Shown here: positions 22,714 to 35,385 of the stretch, one piece after another
Layout of the letters: each line of letters opens with the position of its first letter
Position numbering within the stretch: position 1 is the stretch's first letter
Assembly: GCF_964204645.1 (NCBI RefSeq)
Contig: NC_134034.1
Coordinates: 11,990,462-12,054,461 of the forward strand
Reading direction: 5' to 3'
DNA: 64,000 nt
Source: Tubulanus polymorphus
Taxonomy: Eukaryota; Nemertea; Palaeonemertea; Tubulaniformes; Tubulanidae
Made by a program: the position numbers and the translations under genes
Notes under the pieces: model-generated
Told to the model about the DNA's origin: nothing
Databases searched by the model: none
The model's input: only the letters and a program-made list of their open reading frames with translations

Positions 22714-24417
22714 GCTTATTTCATTTTTTTCTAGAGGACATTTTAGCGCAGTGATACACTATCCCGAGGGACCAATAAAAATGAAGAAGTTATCGTCGAT
22801 GTGACATTTCCACTAAAACAGGGAGGAAAGTTTTTTTTACGTACAATCTCTTTACTCTGTGTGATAATCCTGATGAAATACTCCGAGTCCGTGTTGTAAA
22901 GTAGTTTGTAATGAGGAACCAACACGAACGGAAAAGTGACATGACACGTTACGTTGTCGTTATTTCAAACAGAGAGGAAGACTCCATACATTTACAATCG
23001 GAATCAACGTTTGGAATCATGTTTATATGATGATAAACATTCTGATTCCGTGATGTAAAACGGATAGAATTTCTCAATACAAAAGAGAACGAGTCGGAAA
23101 CGTTTCCTTGAGCAGTAGTTTGTAGCTAGATAGACTAACTTGCTCAAACTCAAGAGATTCTTCTTTTGTTCTTTTACACTTTATCGTATACTTTTTATAG
23201 AGACACGATTGCGAAGTTATCATTCTTTCATGAGGATTAATTGCGAATAGGAATTCTTGGTCGCCAGACGCCGAGGCCGCACGAGCACGTGTTCTATATC
23301 AACACGCTGCCGTACCCGGTTGTTATTCAACTCCTCCCTCGACTATTGAGGGAATATTTTCATTATACTAGATTATGATTATTATTGTAGAATTTTCGAA
23401 TAATTCTTAATTTTTACAACTTTTATTAAGCAGTCGAAAATCCGTTGTATTGATGATTATTTTGATTCAGGGGCTCGACATTCTAATCCTGAGTTGTATG
23501 TGTTTATTCGGTGACGCGCGTTCAAAAAGCTTTTTAAATGAGTTTTTCGGTGTCGGGCTATTTTTTTCTGGACTGACACTCGTGACTTTTGTCCGATGGA
23601 CACCTGGTGGTGGTCACGCAGCTTTCCAAATGCGGGCGGACGGTAAGGCAAAAATCACTTCTCTATAAAACAGAAACAATAAAAAACAATCGAAGCCATT
23701 TTGATCTGCTGCGTGCCACCAACAAAAATAAACCAATAAAAAAAGCGTCTTGGTTTCGAATCGGTGACCATAGCGGCACAACAATCCAAATGCGATCGAT
23801 AACAGTTTGAATTAACCAATAGGGCGTCGGTCTGAAAATGACCGTTACAGTTTGTCAACAATAATGGCTGCCAATCGAGTCGAAACCTTAACGGATTATA
23901 TTTTTCGCCTTTACAAGTTTAGACAATGCTGTAACGCGACGCGAACGACCGTTCCGGAATAGGGGTATTATCAGACGGCACGTGTCCGGCTCGTTCGGCC
24001 GTTTGACCCCGCCCGGAGGCTTTCGGACAGTCCGGCCATCTGCACGTCGGTTTCATTATAAAAATAGTCGCCACCGTCGCGAAAAATAACGGACCAGATT
24101 TTTTTGTGAATTGATTTTGACACCAGGTTTTTTTTTTAGGAGATATATCGATAACACTTGAAGGTTTATAATGAGAAATGGATAGTTGCCCGGTGCCGCG
24201 AACAAAAACGAAATAGGTTCAGATTTAATGTTTAGAATTCTTGCAAAAGAATAAAAGATGATTTATTCGGTACCAAACAACCATCTGGTCTTAATGTGTT
24301 GAATGTGCGAGCGACAAAAAAAAACCCAACTCAGTCTGATTTATTTTGCACGCGAGGACGCTGAGGTCGAACATTGATCAAATAGTCAAATTAAATTAAA
24401 CATGTTTGGAGACTGAA

Positions 24418-24725
24418 ACCACAGACAGGGTCCCGAGTCAAATAAACTAACACAGCTGTGAAAAACGGTTCAGAGTCATATTTAACCCACGAAACTGTGA
24501 AACTGGGTGCAGTGGCAAAACAAACCCGCACAACTGTGGAACTGTCGAAGGTGGGTTCAGATCCACGTGGAACTGGGTAAAATCAAACCCACAAAACTGT
24601 GTAGCTGGATCTAGAGTCAAATTGACACTTCAACATGGAACCATAGGTCCAGTGGCAAACTAAGCCCACGTGGAAAAAGGTCCGCAACTATGGGACTGAG
24701 TTCAGAGTTATAGCCCACAGAATCT
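24418..24725 (-). repeat. Family C2 tandem array, inverted orientation
   Basis: Four to five degenerate units of about 60 bases with CCCACAAAACTGTG, GGAACTGG and a following TCAAA patch. It is the reverse-complement relative of the array at 17567-17760. Confidence 0.6.
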
Positions 24726-25681
24726 ACAATATTGGTCGAACTTTTGTGAAGAATCGAATGAAATGCACATTTCAATTACGCGATTTGTGTGTATTGGACC
24801 ACATCAGGAGCGCATCAACACAAAACCGCAGAATCAATGCTCAAATAATGACAATCATACGTCTAATTCGACCGCGTGTGTGTCGTGGCTATTGTAGTTC
24901 AAGTTAATGATTGTACAAGTTATAACTCACAGTCGATATTAGAGTAGTTGAGATGAGTTCGGGTTTATTGTTAGCCGCACGGGCGCGACCGAGTGTCCAT
25001 CATCCGACCATTGTTTACACATCCTCGGCCAGGTGATACGGTGACTATAGGATACCGCCCAGCCTCTTCACCGGTTGCATTTATTTCATAGAGATGATGA
25101 TGGTACGATTTCGAACATAGCGTATAATTAAATCTAACGGTATTGAACTACACTTTGAGATTTCAATTACCCTTAGGTCACTACAGTCCACATCTTTGAG
25201 CGCCGCGTGAGGCGTTTTGAAGATTCGATTCTGAACAACACAGTTTGAATCACGGATTCTCAGCGCCAATGTCGTCTGCCATTAGATAACCAACGAGCAC
25301 CTGCTCGGGTTAGGACAACTTACATAGCAGACATTAGGTACAATTTTGTTTTGAAGGGTTGACAAGTTACCACACATTTCTGTCAATAACGCGACTCATG
25401 ATGGGCCAACTGCACCCCCTGACGGAGAAACCCATCCTCATCGGAGCTGCACCGTCGATTTCATATTACTACACTTCGGATACCAGGACCGCACTCTTAT
25501 CTGGATAATTTGCGTTTCCAAACGTGCTTCCTTTCTTTCTAGTCTACACGCGGGACATTCAACTTAGAGGATTTTTATAACAACATCTACTCGAAACATA
25601 ACGGGACCCAGCCCTACTCCGACTGCCCCAACGTTCCTTGGAGAGAATTTATCTGTTCCCGTCTGATCCTGATCCGGACTA

Positions 25682-25752
25682 GTATTACCTTTAACCCTAG
25701 GGCTAAATGAATTGATAATGCATTGAGTTAGCCCCAGGGTTAAAGGTAATAC
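25682..25752. other. 71-nt near-perfect hairpin
   Basis: The left arm 25682-25706 and right arm 25728-25752 are complementary at 24 of 25 positions (GTATTACCTTTAACCCTAGG on the left, CCAGGGTTAAAGGTAATAC on the right) around a 21-base loop. The size and pairing fit a miRNA precursor or a tiny fold-back element. No known miRNA seed was recognised. Confidence 0.7.
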
Positions 25753-26442
25753 CAAACCACAAAATCTGCCCCTTTAACTAGAAAGGCAATTCAAAGTTAA
25801 AACCCTCACGCTATAGGGTCCACACGGTCTTAGCTCAATTCCGCTTCCGAACGAAATGTACCAAGTAAACCCGAATTTAACAAATTCAAAAAAACGAATT
25901 CTCGTGATAATTTTCCTCGTACAATATTTTTTGTCGTTATTCGCGCAGGGACGATGAACAGGTTTTTGAGACGAGTGAGTTATCAATCTGATATCTGATA
26001 GCTCTATTGTTTATTCAAACACAATCTGCTGACAATAAACGGCCGACTGAACGAGGGGACGACCAAAATAAAAAAAAGTCCGCACAATCTCCAGTCTCCA
26101 GTCTGAATGAATCGTTTATTCTTTAGGCGTCAAATACGTCCTTTAACAATGATCGATTGTCGCCAATAAAATCCCTATCTTCAAGTGGCAATATAAAATA
26201 TTTTGCCAACGTGTAAACGTCACTGGCAGTCGAGTGTGGAGACGGATATAGATCTCTCGGGTTTCTGAACCAATATCGAGACGGATGCAGATGAGAATAG
26301 CCCGCGGGTGCGGTCCGTGTCCAGTTGTGACTATATGGTCTTTTTGATTCTGAGATTTGATTCTGCAATTTGATTCTGAGATTTGTTCTACAACAAATCT
26401 ACGTAACAACTTAAAGCGAGTATTGTGACTAAGACCAAGACC

Positions 26443-26597
26443 AAGGCTCGGTTGCAAAGTTGTGACTCAAGTCCAATAGTGCTGTTTCTAGATGTTGGAT
26501 TTGTTAGATTGGTTAGAACCAAAATGAGCTTAGACTGATCTTAAGTCGCTAGAATTGGTTATAGAACTGAAATGAGCTTAGAGACTGGCTGCAGGTT
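26443..26597 (+). mobile_element. MITE family B, degenerate copy 3
   Basis: GGTTGCAAAGTTGTGACTCAAG, TTAGATTGGTTAGAACC and GACTGATCTTAAG resemble the copies at 14167 and 42504. The GGTTATAGAACTGAAATGAG part is internally duplicated and the right terminus is lost. Confidence 0.5.
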
Positions 26598-28394
26598 GAA
26601 GTGAAAATCCTAAAATGTAATGAAAAAAAAAACTAAATGAGAATTCAACCTTTCGACCCGATTCTACAGGTCATCTAGTTTTTTTCATTATATTGTGGGT
26701 TATAACTTCATTGATATCAGAGTTTTCTAACTGGTTTTTAGTTGTTTGATTACACGTGACATTACTTGGACGATTGACTACCCTTGATTCTAGAAACAGA
26801 TCCGAAGGCATCGATGAATAGAAAGGGTCCAATAAGGAACTGGCTTTCTCTCTCTCGGGTCATTCGGTTTGTGATATTCGCACGACAGATGGGTCAAACA
26901 TTATCAAAATAGGGGATCGCATTGTAGCAAAACATCGTTATTCAAATTGTTAGTAAGATATTATTTGTTTATGATCGGATTGCTCCGGGAATGCGCAGGT
27001 CACGCTGGCTTGGTTTCAGAGTATATGGAATGACGCGCTCGTTGATGTTTACGCGAGATTAAAATTTCACAATCGTCAAAACTAAAATGAATTCAATAAT
27101 AATAATTCTTTGTATGCAACTAAAGGAAGAAAGTAAAGATTGAAGTCAGGATTAATTTCGAGCGAGAATAGTCTTTTGAAAGGGCACTCGCCGATCGCCA
27201 TGGTTTCACGCCCGTTATTAGGCATTCACAATTTCTATCCAGAACCGTTATAGAAGTCATGATGAGAGATTACCTGTTTCTGGGTTGAATTCATGATTCG
27301 TTAGAATCAACAGACTTATTATTGATTCTCCTGTGAGGATCTGAACACGTTTATTAAGATATGTACTCTTCGTTTTCCATGTTCCATGGACTCTAAAAAT
27401 TGTGACCTAAGAAATGTAGTCTTTCTCCCCTGATTCCGACTAGAAGGTCAGCATTTTAGAACCATAACAATATTTATTTGAAGCCCTAACATTCAGACAT
27501 TTTCAAAAACTGATATTTCAAATGTTTCCGGATTCCAGATCCGCGTTCGGAATAAAACCATTGGTATCATATATTCTAGTTATACGCGGCGAAAACTGTG
27601 ATTTAAAAACACTGTGCGATTGATAATAAACATTTCGCTTCGCTTCATCGTTCGAGCCCAGAGAGAGAGAGACAGAGAGTCCATCACACGTCCACCTACG
27701 CATCAATCGGGTTTATACTAAAACGAGAAAACTTTCCCACCGGGACGCCGACCAGTCTTAATTAAAACCCGTCAGCGAAAACAATCGCCTCCAACTACCG
27801 AGCATTAAGCGAGTTAGGCGCCCACAAGTTTTTTTTCACCCCGATCCCTCTCTCCTCCTTTCTCTCTCGCTGCGCTAAGATGGCCAGCTAGTTATTCTAT
27901 TGTGGAGGCGACCAGTGCAGCGGGCACCTGCACGTTCGCCTTGAGCGGTGCGTCATGATTTATTCTTGTTGTAAAGATAATAAAAATGTCGAGCGATTTT
28001 CCGTCGCGGAATAGAAAAAATACAGAAACCGATAACGACAAATGACTGGTATTTTGTTAAACAAGCAACGAGCCCAATTCGAATTGTCTCGACCTCGCTA
28101 TTAGAGCGAGGACCCAGCCCCGGGCAGGATTTTTTGGAAAGAGACAATTTTCTCGAAATGTTCCCATATTTGTATCTGCTCGAAGCCGCAAGCTAGTCAG
28201 CCTACGTCCGTGGTTTAATAAATGCCCAATTATGAAACTATTGATTCATAGAATCTGCGCTAGATGATCTAAAAATATGCAGCAAAAAAAATGATTTTTC
28301 ATCATCATTAACGAAATACTGATAAAACACTATATCCGTGTTGCGACGATAATATAACGAGAATCCAACAATAAAGACGAGAAGATGATCAAGT

Positions 28395-28530
28395 CCGAAA
28401 ATGTTTCCTTGAGCTGGTGTGGTTTATTCAACGTTTAGGCTATATACTGTTATAGTCGATATATAGGTATTCCTGAAGATGAAGATGGCTATTAGTATAT
28501 AGTCGAAACGTTGAATAAACTTCCAGCTCT
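28395..28530. mobile_element. Fold-back repeat, copy 1 of the TTCCTTGAGCT family
   Basis: TTTCCTTGAGCTGGTGTGG plus TTTATTCAACGTTT on the left is mirrored by GTCGAAACGTTGAATAAAC on the right, with GAAGATGGCTATTAG between. A truncated copy of the right part, in the opposite arrangement, occurs at about 47935-48030 in a TTC41 intron. Confidence 0.6.
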
Positions 28531-28719
28531 CAATATGCCACTGATTGTCGTGTTTTTATATAAGTAATGAGTCTTTCTATCGAGTCTTAATGAATCTGCA
28601 AATATTTTCTGATCAATTTTTGTAATAAGATTTTAATGCTAACTGTTTCTGCGTCGAATCTTTTCCCATCAGTAGCGGTGAAGGGAGGCCAATTCTCACA
28701 CAGTCGCTCACTCACTCTA

Positions 28720-28790
28720 TCCCTCCCACTCTCTCTCTCTCTACTCTCTCTTCTCCCTCTCTCGCTCGCAAGAAGAGAGAGAGAGGCGGG
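28720..28790. repeat. CT tract facing a GA tract
   Basis: A CTCTCTCTCT-rich segment is followed closely by AGAAGAGAGAGAGAG, so the two can pair as a hairpin. Confidence 0.7.
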
Positions 28791-28860
28791 TTTGACAGCC
28801 CTCATAAAAAGTATCAAAAAACCCATTTCACACACAACAGTCGCATTGTTGTGATTTGAG

Positions 28861-28975
28861 ATTATAGATTTGACAAAAGCTTTCGATGCGATTCTGTTGC
28901 GCGCGGATCTGCATTTAACGATGTAAAGAAGGCTTTCGATTCAGTCTCGTGGACCGAGAAGAAAGCATTTGACAT
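28861..28975 (+). pseudogene. Fragment of a non-LTR retrotransposon reverse transcriptase
   Basis: One frame reads IIDLTKAFDAI and a second frame, starting at 28911, reads FNDVKKAFDSVSW. Both match the Asp-x-x-K-A-F-D-S/A block of LINE reverse transcriptases. No flanking domain is left, so this is a scrap, perhaps two overlapping scraps, with a frameshift between. It is inactive. Confidence 0.4.
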
Positions 28976-31183
28976 CAGCGAGCGCGCTCTCATTCACGGG
29001 AACAATACAGAAATCACCTGCTAGTCATCATTAATCGTGTAATTAAATGCAGTAAGAATCAAAGAACGAACAAAACAAAAAAACGTATACAATTGCCCGA
29101 GAGAATATCATTATCGTTATTACATTATTGTGAGAATGAGAAAATGTTAGAAAGTTTTCTCTTTTATGAAAGGATTGAATGTAGTTCTCATGCAGCGTGC
29201 GAACTCAAATGGAGCCCATGGCGCGCGTTTGTGTTTCGCTTATATCGACACCTGATTGGGACAGTAGGTAGGCGTCCAGTTTAAACGTGATACGTGACCT
29301 TCACGCGCTGCTTGAGCCCGGTTTTACAACGTTTATCATAGTGAACTTACTGAATAGAAGATTTGTTAGATAACCATTTGAATTTTCAAGAAATGCCATC
29401 GCTCTCTTAACGCCAACATTTTTTCAGAGAACAAATTTGCTCAATCTTACTCTAATTCAATGAAAAGAGTATTCCTTTCACTGCACTATTCATTATAATA
29501 AGTTGAAGGGAAGTCATAATGCTATTTCTTATAGGGACAACGATAGCTAACAACCTCTTCGAGCAAAGGAATTGTGCAGTTCCACAATTTCAGAGCCGAG
29601 TTATACGCCTAGACTGAGATTTACCAATAGCCCTGCTTAATACCATTGACGTATAAACTCTAGTTTAAGTCTACAATCAAAAAAGCATGCGAAATTTACT
29701 AACCAAATAAATAACAAGGACAATACCTTTTTCAAGATCTAATACTAAGGTCTAGCTCGAAATGTATAATGGCGGGCGGTTTGTCTTTGATCTTTGGTCA
29801 ATCGAAATATTACGAAAAAAAAATTAAACATTCGTCCGAGTCGTATTCGTATACAGAACTACTTTGAAAATCAAAACATGCTCAACGGAAACAATGGCAC
29901 GTGAATTAATCTGTATCGGGATTATCTCTTATCTGTATCGGCGATAGATTCGTTAATTCGACCACGAGTATTTCTTGTTTATTCCTGCGATTAACACGTG
30001 TAGAATCTTATCAATGATTGCATGTATATGTATCATGTTGTAAACCATCGATCGATAGTTTTCGGAAGTATTATGACGTAACTGAACGTCTGCTTGGCTA
30101 TTTTTCAAACTACCGAACATATGTCCAATAACGGTAGCTTAATGATAACGTTGAATTGCAGTTTTACAGAAAAGCTGTTTGCATCTATATCTGAATCAGA
30201 TACCTTGTTAGATCTTTGTTAAAAACCGAGGAAAATGGGGAATAAGGGGATTCGAATCTACTGGTGTGTGGAATGATGAGAGCCTGATGAGATGTAGAGT
30301 GTGATTCAAGGGGGGAGGTTGCATCCATAAAATAGGGCATATCATTAAAAGGCACTCCGAAAAAAACCTTTCATGTAGATGATTTTTACCTTGGGGATTT
30401 TTACCTACATTCCATCGAAAGTACAGGGTAGCTTATCTGATGATAGCCTGACGACGAAGTGCAGTGTACATGTTCATTCGTTAATTAGAAAACCTTATTT
30501 CATGTTTTGTTTATAAACCGTTTGTGAAAATAGACAATAAAAGGATTCGAACCTGCTGACCCGTTGCATCAGAGGACAGCATTTAAAGCTACTCCGGAGA
30601 GCTCGTGATGATGATAAAGCTGACCCGTTGGATCAGAAGGGCTTCTGTGCGATGATAAACTATAAAGCCATGTCTTAGCGTTAATAGCATGTTAAACAGT
30701 GTCCCGGCGTAGATTTCCTCCGTCGAGGCGTATAACACAGAAATCTAATTATGTTTGATAGAAAACAATGTAGAAACTGCACTCGTGACTGGCTGTTTGA
30801 CCACTGCGTGCGGTGCGTGCGTGACCTATTGTACCACGACAAAACTCTCGATGTGATCTCTATACCAGTAACACGGGTTAAGAGATTGTCATAGTCGGAT
30901 TTGGCTTTAAGTAAGAATATGTTTTGAGATGGTGGTATATATTACCAATCTATTTCTTTTTTGTTTTAGTTTATTCATTCACTAAAAATGCATACAAAAC
31001 ACAGCCATCACTGTTGGATAGAATCAAGTAAAGTAAAGCGTCGTAAAGAAAAAGGACAAAAAGTTTCAATGCTCAAAATTGTGAAATGTATTCAAGTGAA
31101 CCTAGGGTTAGAGAGCGAGAATTGACGATACCTCGTCTCATGAACTTGAGAAAATCTATAAGTCCGTATAGACAAGATGTCAG

Positions 31184-31292
31184 GATCCAGTTCCACAGTT
31201 GTGAGTTAAATCTTGACTCTATTTAGTTGAAAACATTGAAAATGAACTGATGTTAACTCGTATAACTGCCTCGTGACTGTGGAACCGGGGCC
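31184..31292. mobile_element. Fold-back MITE family C, copy 2
   Basis: Starts GGATCCAGTTCCACAGTTG, ends GACTGTGGAACCGGGGCC, with TGAGTTAAATCTTGACTC and GTTAACTCGT inside. The termini are complementary. Confidence 0.7.
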
Positions 31293-31859
31293 TCTAGTGG
31301 TTCATGCAGCTTAAATCAGGTTCCTGACTTGAACTAAAATTATGGAAAAACTGCAAAATTCCTAGAGAAATTTGATCAAATTTAGCAGCACAGAATGTGC
31401 TGTGAACACAATGGGAATTAAACGAATAAAACTAATTGTCTATCGCACGATTAACAGTTTTCTGATAATTCACAAGCATTCGGTTAATTAATCTAGTTTT
31501 TAAGGAAGGAATGCTCCGCCCGGAGGAGCCAACTCGGTAGCAGGTGGACGAACTAAAAGGCGAACAATAGCGGAGAAGTGTCGAGTGCACTTGAAGAACG
31601 CGCTTCTGAATAAAAATCGTAAATCTTTTTTTTTCAAAAAAATGAAAGCGCGTCGACGATTAAAACCTGGTATTAGATCGTAGCGATACTCTGAGTTTAC
31701 TGGAGGGTGAAATCTTAATTTGAGCGAATCAGGGGACTGCTTATAGAATAGGATCGTTTGACAGTCTGATAAAAGGCATGTGAACCTAGACTTCAGATAA
31801 GATCGGACCTTGGAGTGATAATTTTTTTGAATGAATCATTTGAAAAGTAGTCAAATGAT

Positions 31860-32110
31860 ATCTAAAGATCAGACTAAGAAAATTCTGGTCCAATTACATA
31901 TTAAAACACGACTGGGCCAAGCTGATTTTAGTCCATCAAATTTGGGACATGTTGCCACGTACAACCTGGCTAACCTAATTTAGGACTTATGACACGACCG
32001 GACTAAGCTCAGTTTGCCGGTCCAGTTCTTCAGTAGGGACTAAAATACGTCCAGACTAAGCTGATTGTTCTTCTCTGACCCACGATACGCCGTTTTCAGA
32101 TTAATCCCAC
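31860..32110. repeat. Dispersed repeat family E, copy 1
   Basis: The motif GACTAAGCT followed by a TTTGGTCC-type patch recurs about every 75-90 bases (for example near 31876, 31915, 32002 and 32055). A relative lies at 63035-63215. Confidence 0.5.
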
Positions 32111-32878
32111 TTTTAGATTGACTCCGGACCGGGTTAATCTGGAGTGAAATTCTAGCGGAAGGGACAGATGGGAGCTAGCCCTGGCATGCGAGTGTAATGA
32201 TATCGGCGCGCAGTAGCGTGTAGCAGCGCGGGCACGTGCTCGCACTTATGACAGACGTGCGCCACGACACGCCCATAAAGTCTGTTCACAAGCGATACTT
32301 CAATATAATTATCATCCAATTATTATCCACGCGAAAGGCTGATGATGAAATCATCGTTTTAAAATCCCGGTGATCCTAAAATTTTCGAAACAGCGCCTGC
32401 TACTCGGGAGGTAAGAACAAATGAGTACAAAGCGTTTCAGTCGATGATTTCAATTCAATATTTATTCGGTTAAAACGTGTACAACGCTTGCACCCGACCT
32501 GAAATTGACACAAATGGTGATAAAATAACAAAAAAAGAATAAATAAAACACAGGGATGATGCAAGCACAATGTTACATTCGAGGTTACATACGACAGCAG
32601 CAAGTTATCAAAACTGATAAACAATATTGGTAACATACATTGTTTTGTGTATTTCAGTAGATTCAGAATAACAGGTTTATCAACATCGAAAATGAAGAAA
32701 TGATTTATCAATATCACATCAATATCATGTTCTTGTGGTGTTGATATTTTACGATATAGTAGGAAATGTTCTTCGTCTTCAATTGCATTCTGCGGTCGAA
32801 TCTTTTTTGGATTAATATATTAAATAAACTGATTAAATAGATTGATTATATAGATGGAATAATTAAATTATGAGAACT

Positions 32879-32973
32879 GGGTCCAGTTCCACAGTTCTGA
32901 GTTAAGATTTAACTGAAAATGAACTAACTTTAACTGAGAGTTAACTCTAACTCACAACTGTGGAACTGGGTCC
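32879..32973. mobile_element. Fold-back MITE family C, copy 3
   Basis: A clean copy: GGGTCCAGTTCCACAGTT on the left and AACTGTGGAACTGGGTCC on the right, about 95 bases long, with internal GAGTTAACTC blocks. Confidence 0.85.
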
Positions 32974-34289
32974 AGATTCTTAATCTAGCAAGAGTAGATC
33001 TCAAATTGAAGAATGACACACTATGTAATGCCTATATTTTAAAACACCTGTAATAGAACTATTCTAGGCGATGAAGTTTCGAATACTAAAAACCGCATAA
33101 ACGTTTCGGCTGTTGACTAACAAACCGTCGACGTTCCTGGTTTACAAACGAATTAGGACAAAAGAGTTTTATGGAGATGGGCGCAATATTTGGCGATATA
33201 GCGGCCTCGAAGACCTGCAAATATTATCTCACCATCAATACGCAACAACACGTTGTTGTTACAAACAACCAGCCGACGTGTCACGTGACGCATCACGTGT
33301 CTCCTCGTAGAGGTACCTGTGAAAGTAAACAGTTAATATTGTTTGGAGGAAAGCTTCTTATTCAATACGATAAAATGCGGTGTGGCAGAAATTGATTGTT
33401 GTAAATATTTGGAATAGTCGAAACAGCAGTCAGTCTCACGCCTGGAGATATCGGTTGGTGACAGGTCGATCCTTTATTATCATTGATTATCCTGCCTAAA
33501 ATTGCTTCGACTGTGCCATAGTGGTGAGAGAAATTTGTTTTAATGATAATAAAAATATTGATAAAATTTATCTTTATATAGCGCTAAATCTCATAATGAC
33601 TTGTTTTGCCGTTAGACACTAAAATCACGTGGACCATTCAAAAAAGTGTAGTTTTAGCACGGACGGATATATAGTCCAGAGATGATTTTTTTTTTGGGGG
33701 GGGGGGGGGGATAAGATATTTTACGCAAGCGCAAAGTGATGATCAAAATAAATGTTATACGTATCATATACACGAATATACGCCAAAGACTTCGTCACGT
33801 GGGCGTTAGAGAAAAGAAAAACCAGAAACAGAAACAAAGGGAATCAGAAAACGGAAACAGAAAATTAAACACGTGATTTCTCATCTGCGTCTTGCACAAC
33901 GTTTGATACGGCGCACTCTATTGTCAGATTCTCTAGGGAATCAATCCCATCCAATGGAATATCATCGGTGCGTCGTCTGCCAACCTAAAAACGGCATCAC
34001 CATTAATATTACATTAGTATACACTTAACTTAATTATAACCGGTTAATTAGACTGTGATGACGTCATTGTTTCTATTGTCGTTTGGTCGTCTGATTCAGC
34101 GCGATGGCCGCTGGGAATGCTCCGACTCCGATGTTGCGTCGTCGCCTGGGACACGTCTATGATTCAACAATCAACACGCAATAAAATTCGTCAGAATCTA
34201 TCCACAAATAAATGAGGAAATTACGTGTCCTATGACTTACTGATGACAGGGACTAGTTTCGTGACAAATTTCTGCTAAAATCATACCGC

Positions 34290-34620
34290 AAGTTGTGAGT
34301 TAGAGTTAACTCGGAGTTCAATAAAATTTTCAGTAAAGAAAAAGAGTTCCGCTGAAGTTAGTCTACAAGTTGCGAGTTCAAGTTAAAATTTCCAATAAGC
34401 TAACTTTGAGTTAGAATTAGCTTATTTTGAATGAGTTAGAATAAGTTCATTTTCAATGAGTAATCTCCGAGTTACGTAGCTTTTTCAAAGGAGTTAACTT
34501 TCAGTTAGAATTGGTTCATTTTCAATGAGTTAACTGTCATTAGAATTAGTTCATCAATGAGTTAGAATTACGTAGTTCATTCTCGTGAGCCAAATCTTAA
34601 TTCACAACTCTCGAACCGGC
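34290..34620. repeat. Internally expanded derivative of family C
   Basis: The inner family-C blocks GAGTTAGAATTAG and TTCATTTTCAATGAG are repeated several times between a left AAGTTGTGAGTTAGAG and a right CACAACTCTCGAACCGG. This looks like amplification of the MITE core. Confidence 0.6.
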
Positions 34621-35311
34621 TCGTGAAGTTAGTCAAATAGAACCGACGATACGGAGGGCCCCCGGGGGTCCAGTTACTGAGACTAGCAAATTTCCGTACC
34701 GAGTCAAGTTATTGCACCCTCAATGAATTCGCGCGTATTCATCTCTCAGGAGGAGAATGAGCCATGGATTTATGTTCAGGTATCAAGATCAAGTGTTGTA
34801 ACAATTACTGAATATTGACGACGTGAATTCATAGCGATTGTTGTAACGTGAAGTGTTCCATTGTCGTTTATAGTTCTATATCCGTATCTCAATCGTTCCT
34901 CCACTGATCCCATCTGTTACGTTTTATAGACCTGCGTCTATCTAACTGTATGCAATCTGTTGTCGCCTGAGTTCCGGTATTGGCCTCCACACATCGAGCG
35001 CAGCGGTATGAACTTCCATTACCGAAAACAATCGCTGAGGCCGATTCGAGTTTAAAATGTTGATTTCTAATTAGTTACCTCCAGGAGCGGTTCCAGGGGA
35101 ATTGTGCGACAAGTCCATCCAGTTTCATTCAGAGCCCTTCTCATTTTGTTAACAAAAATTGTTGCATTTCAGTGTCAGGGCGCGCGCGTAATATCGCTTG
35201 TTTGGACATCGTAGTGCCCTTTTGGGATCTGATGAGAATAAGCTCGTGGCCCCTGGACTCATGGACTCAATATGAAGAACGCATGGATCACAAATCCAAT
35301 ATCAGGGTTTT

Positions 35312-35385
35312 CGATAACAGACCCGGCAGCTATGGAAATGAAGAGATTATAAATTTCATTTGAGTTTTCAAAAGGTCGATTAGGT
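35312..35385 (+). mobile_element. MITE family D, right-end fragment
   Basis: AACAGACCCGGCAGCTATGG, AATTTCATTTGAG and TTAGGTGAAACAAGG match the right half of the copy at 22539. Confidence 0.6.

Noticed and set aside
30541-30640. Minus-strand tRNA-like GGATTCGAACCTGC
   Set aside because: Only the T-loop region matches. The acceptor stem does not pair, and a similar GGATTCGAATC at 30246 suggests a repeat, not a tRNA gene.
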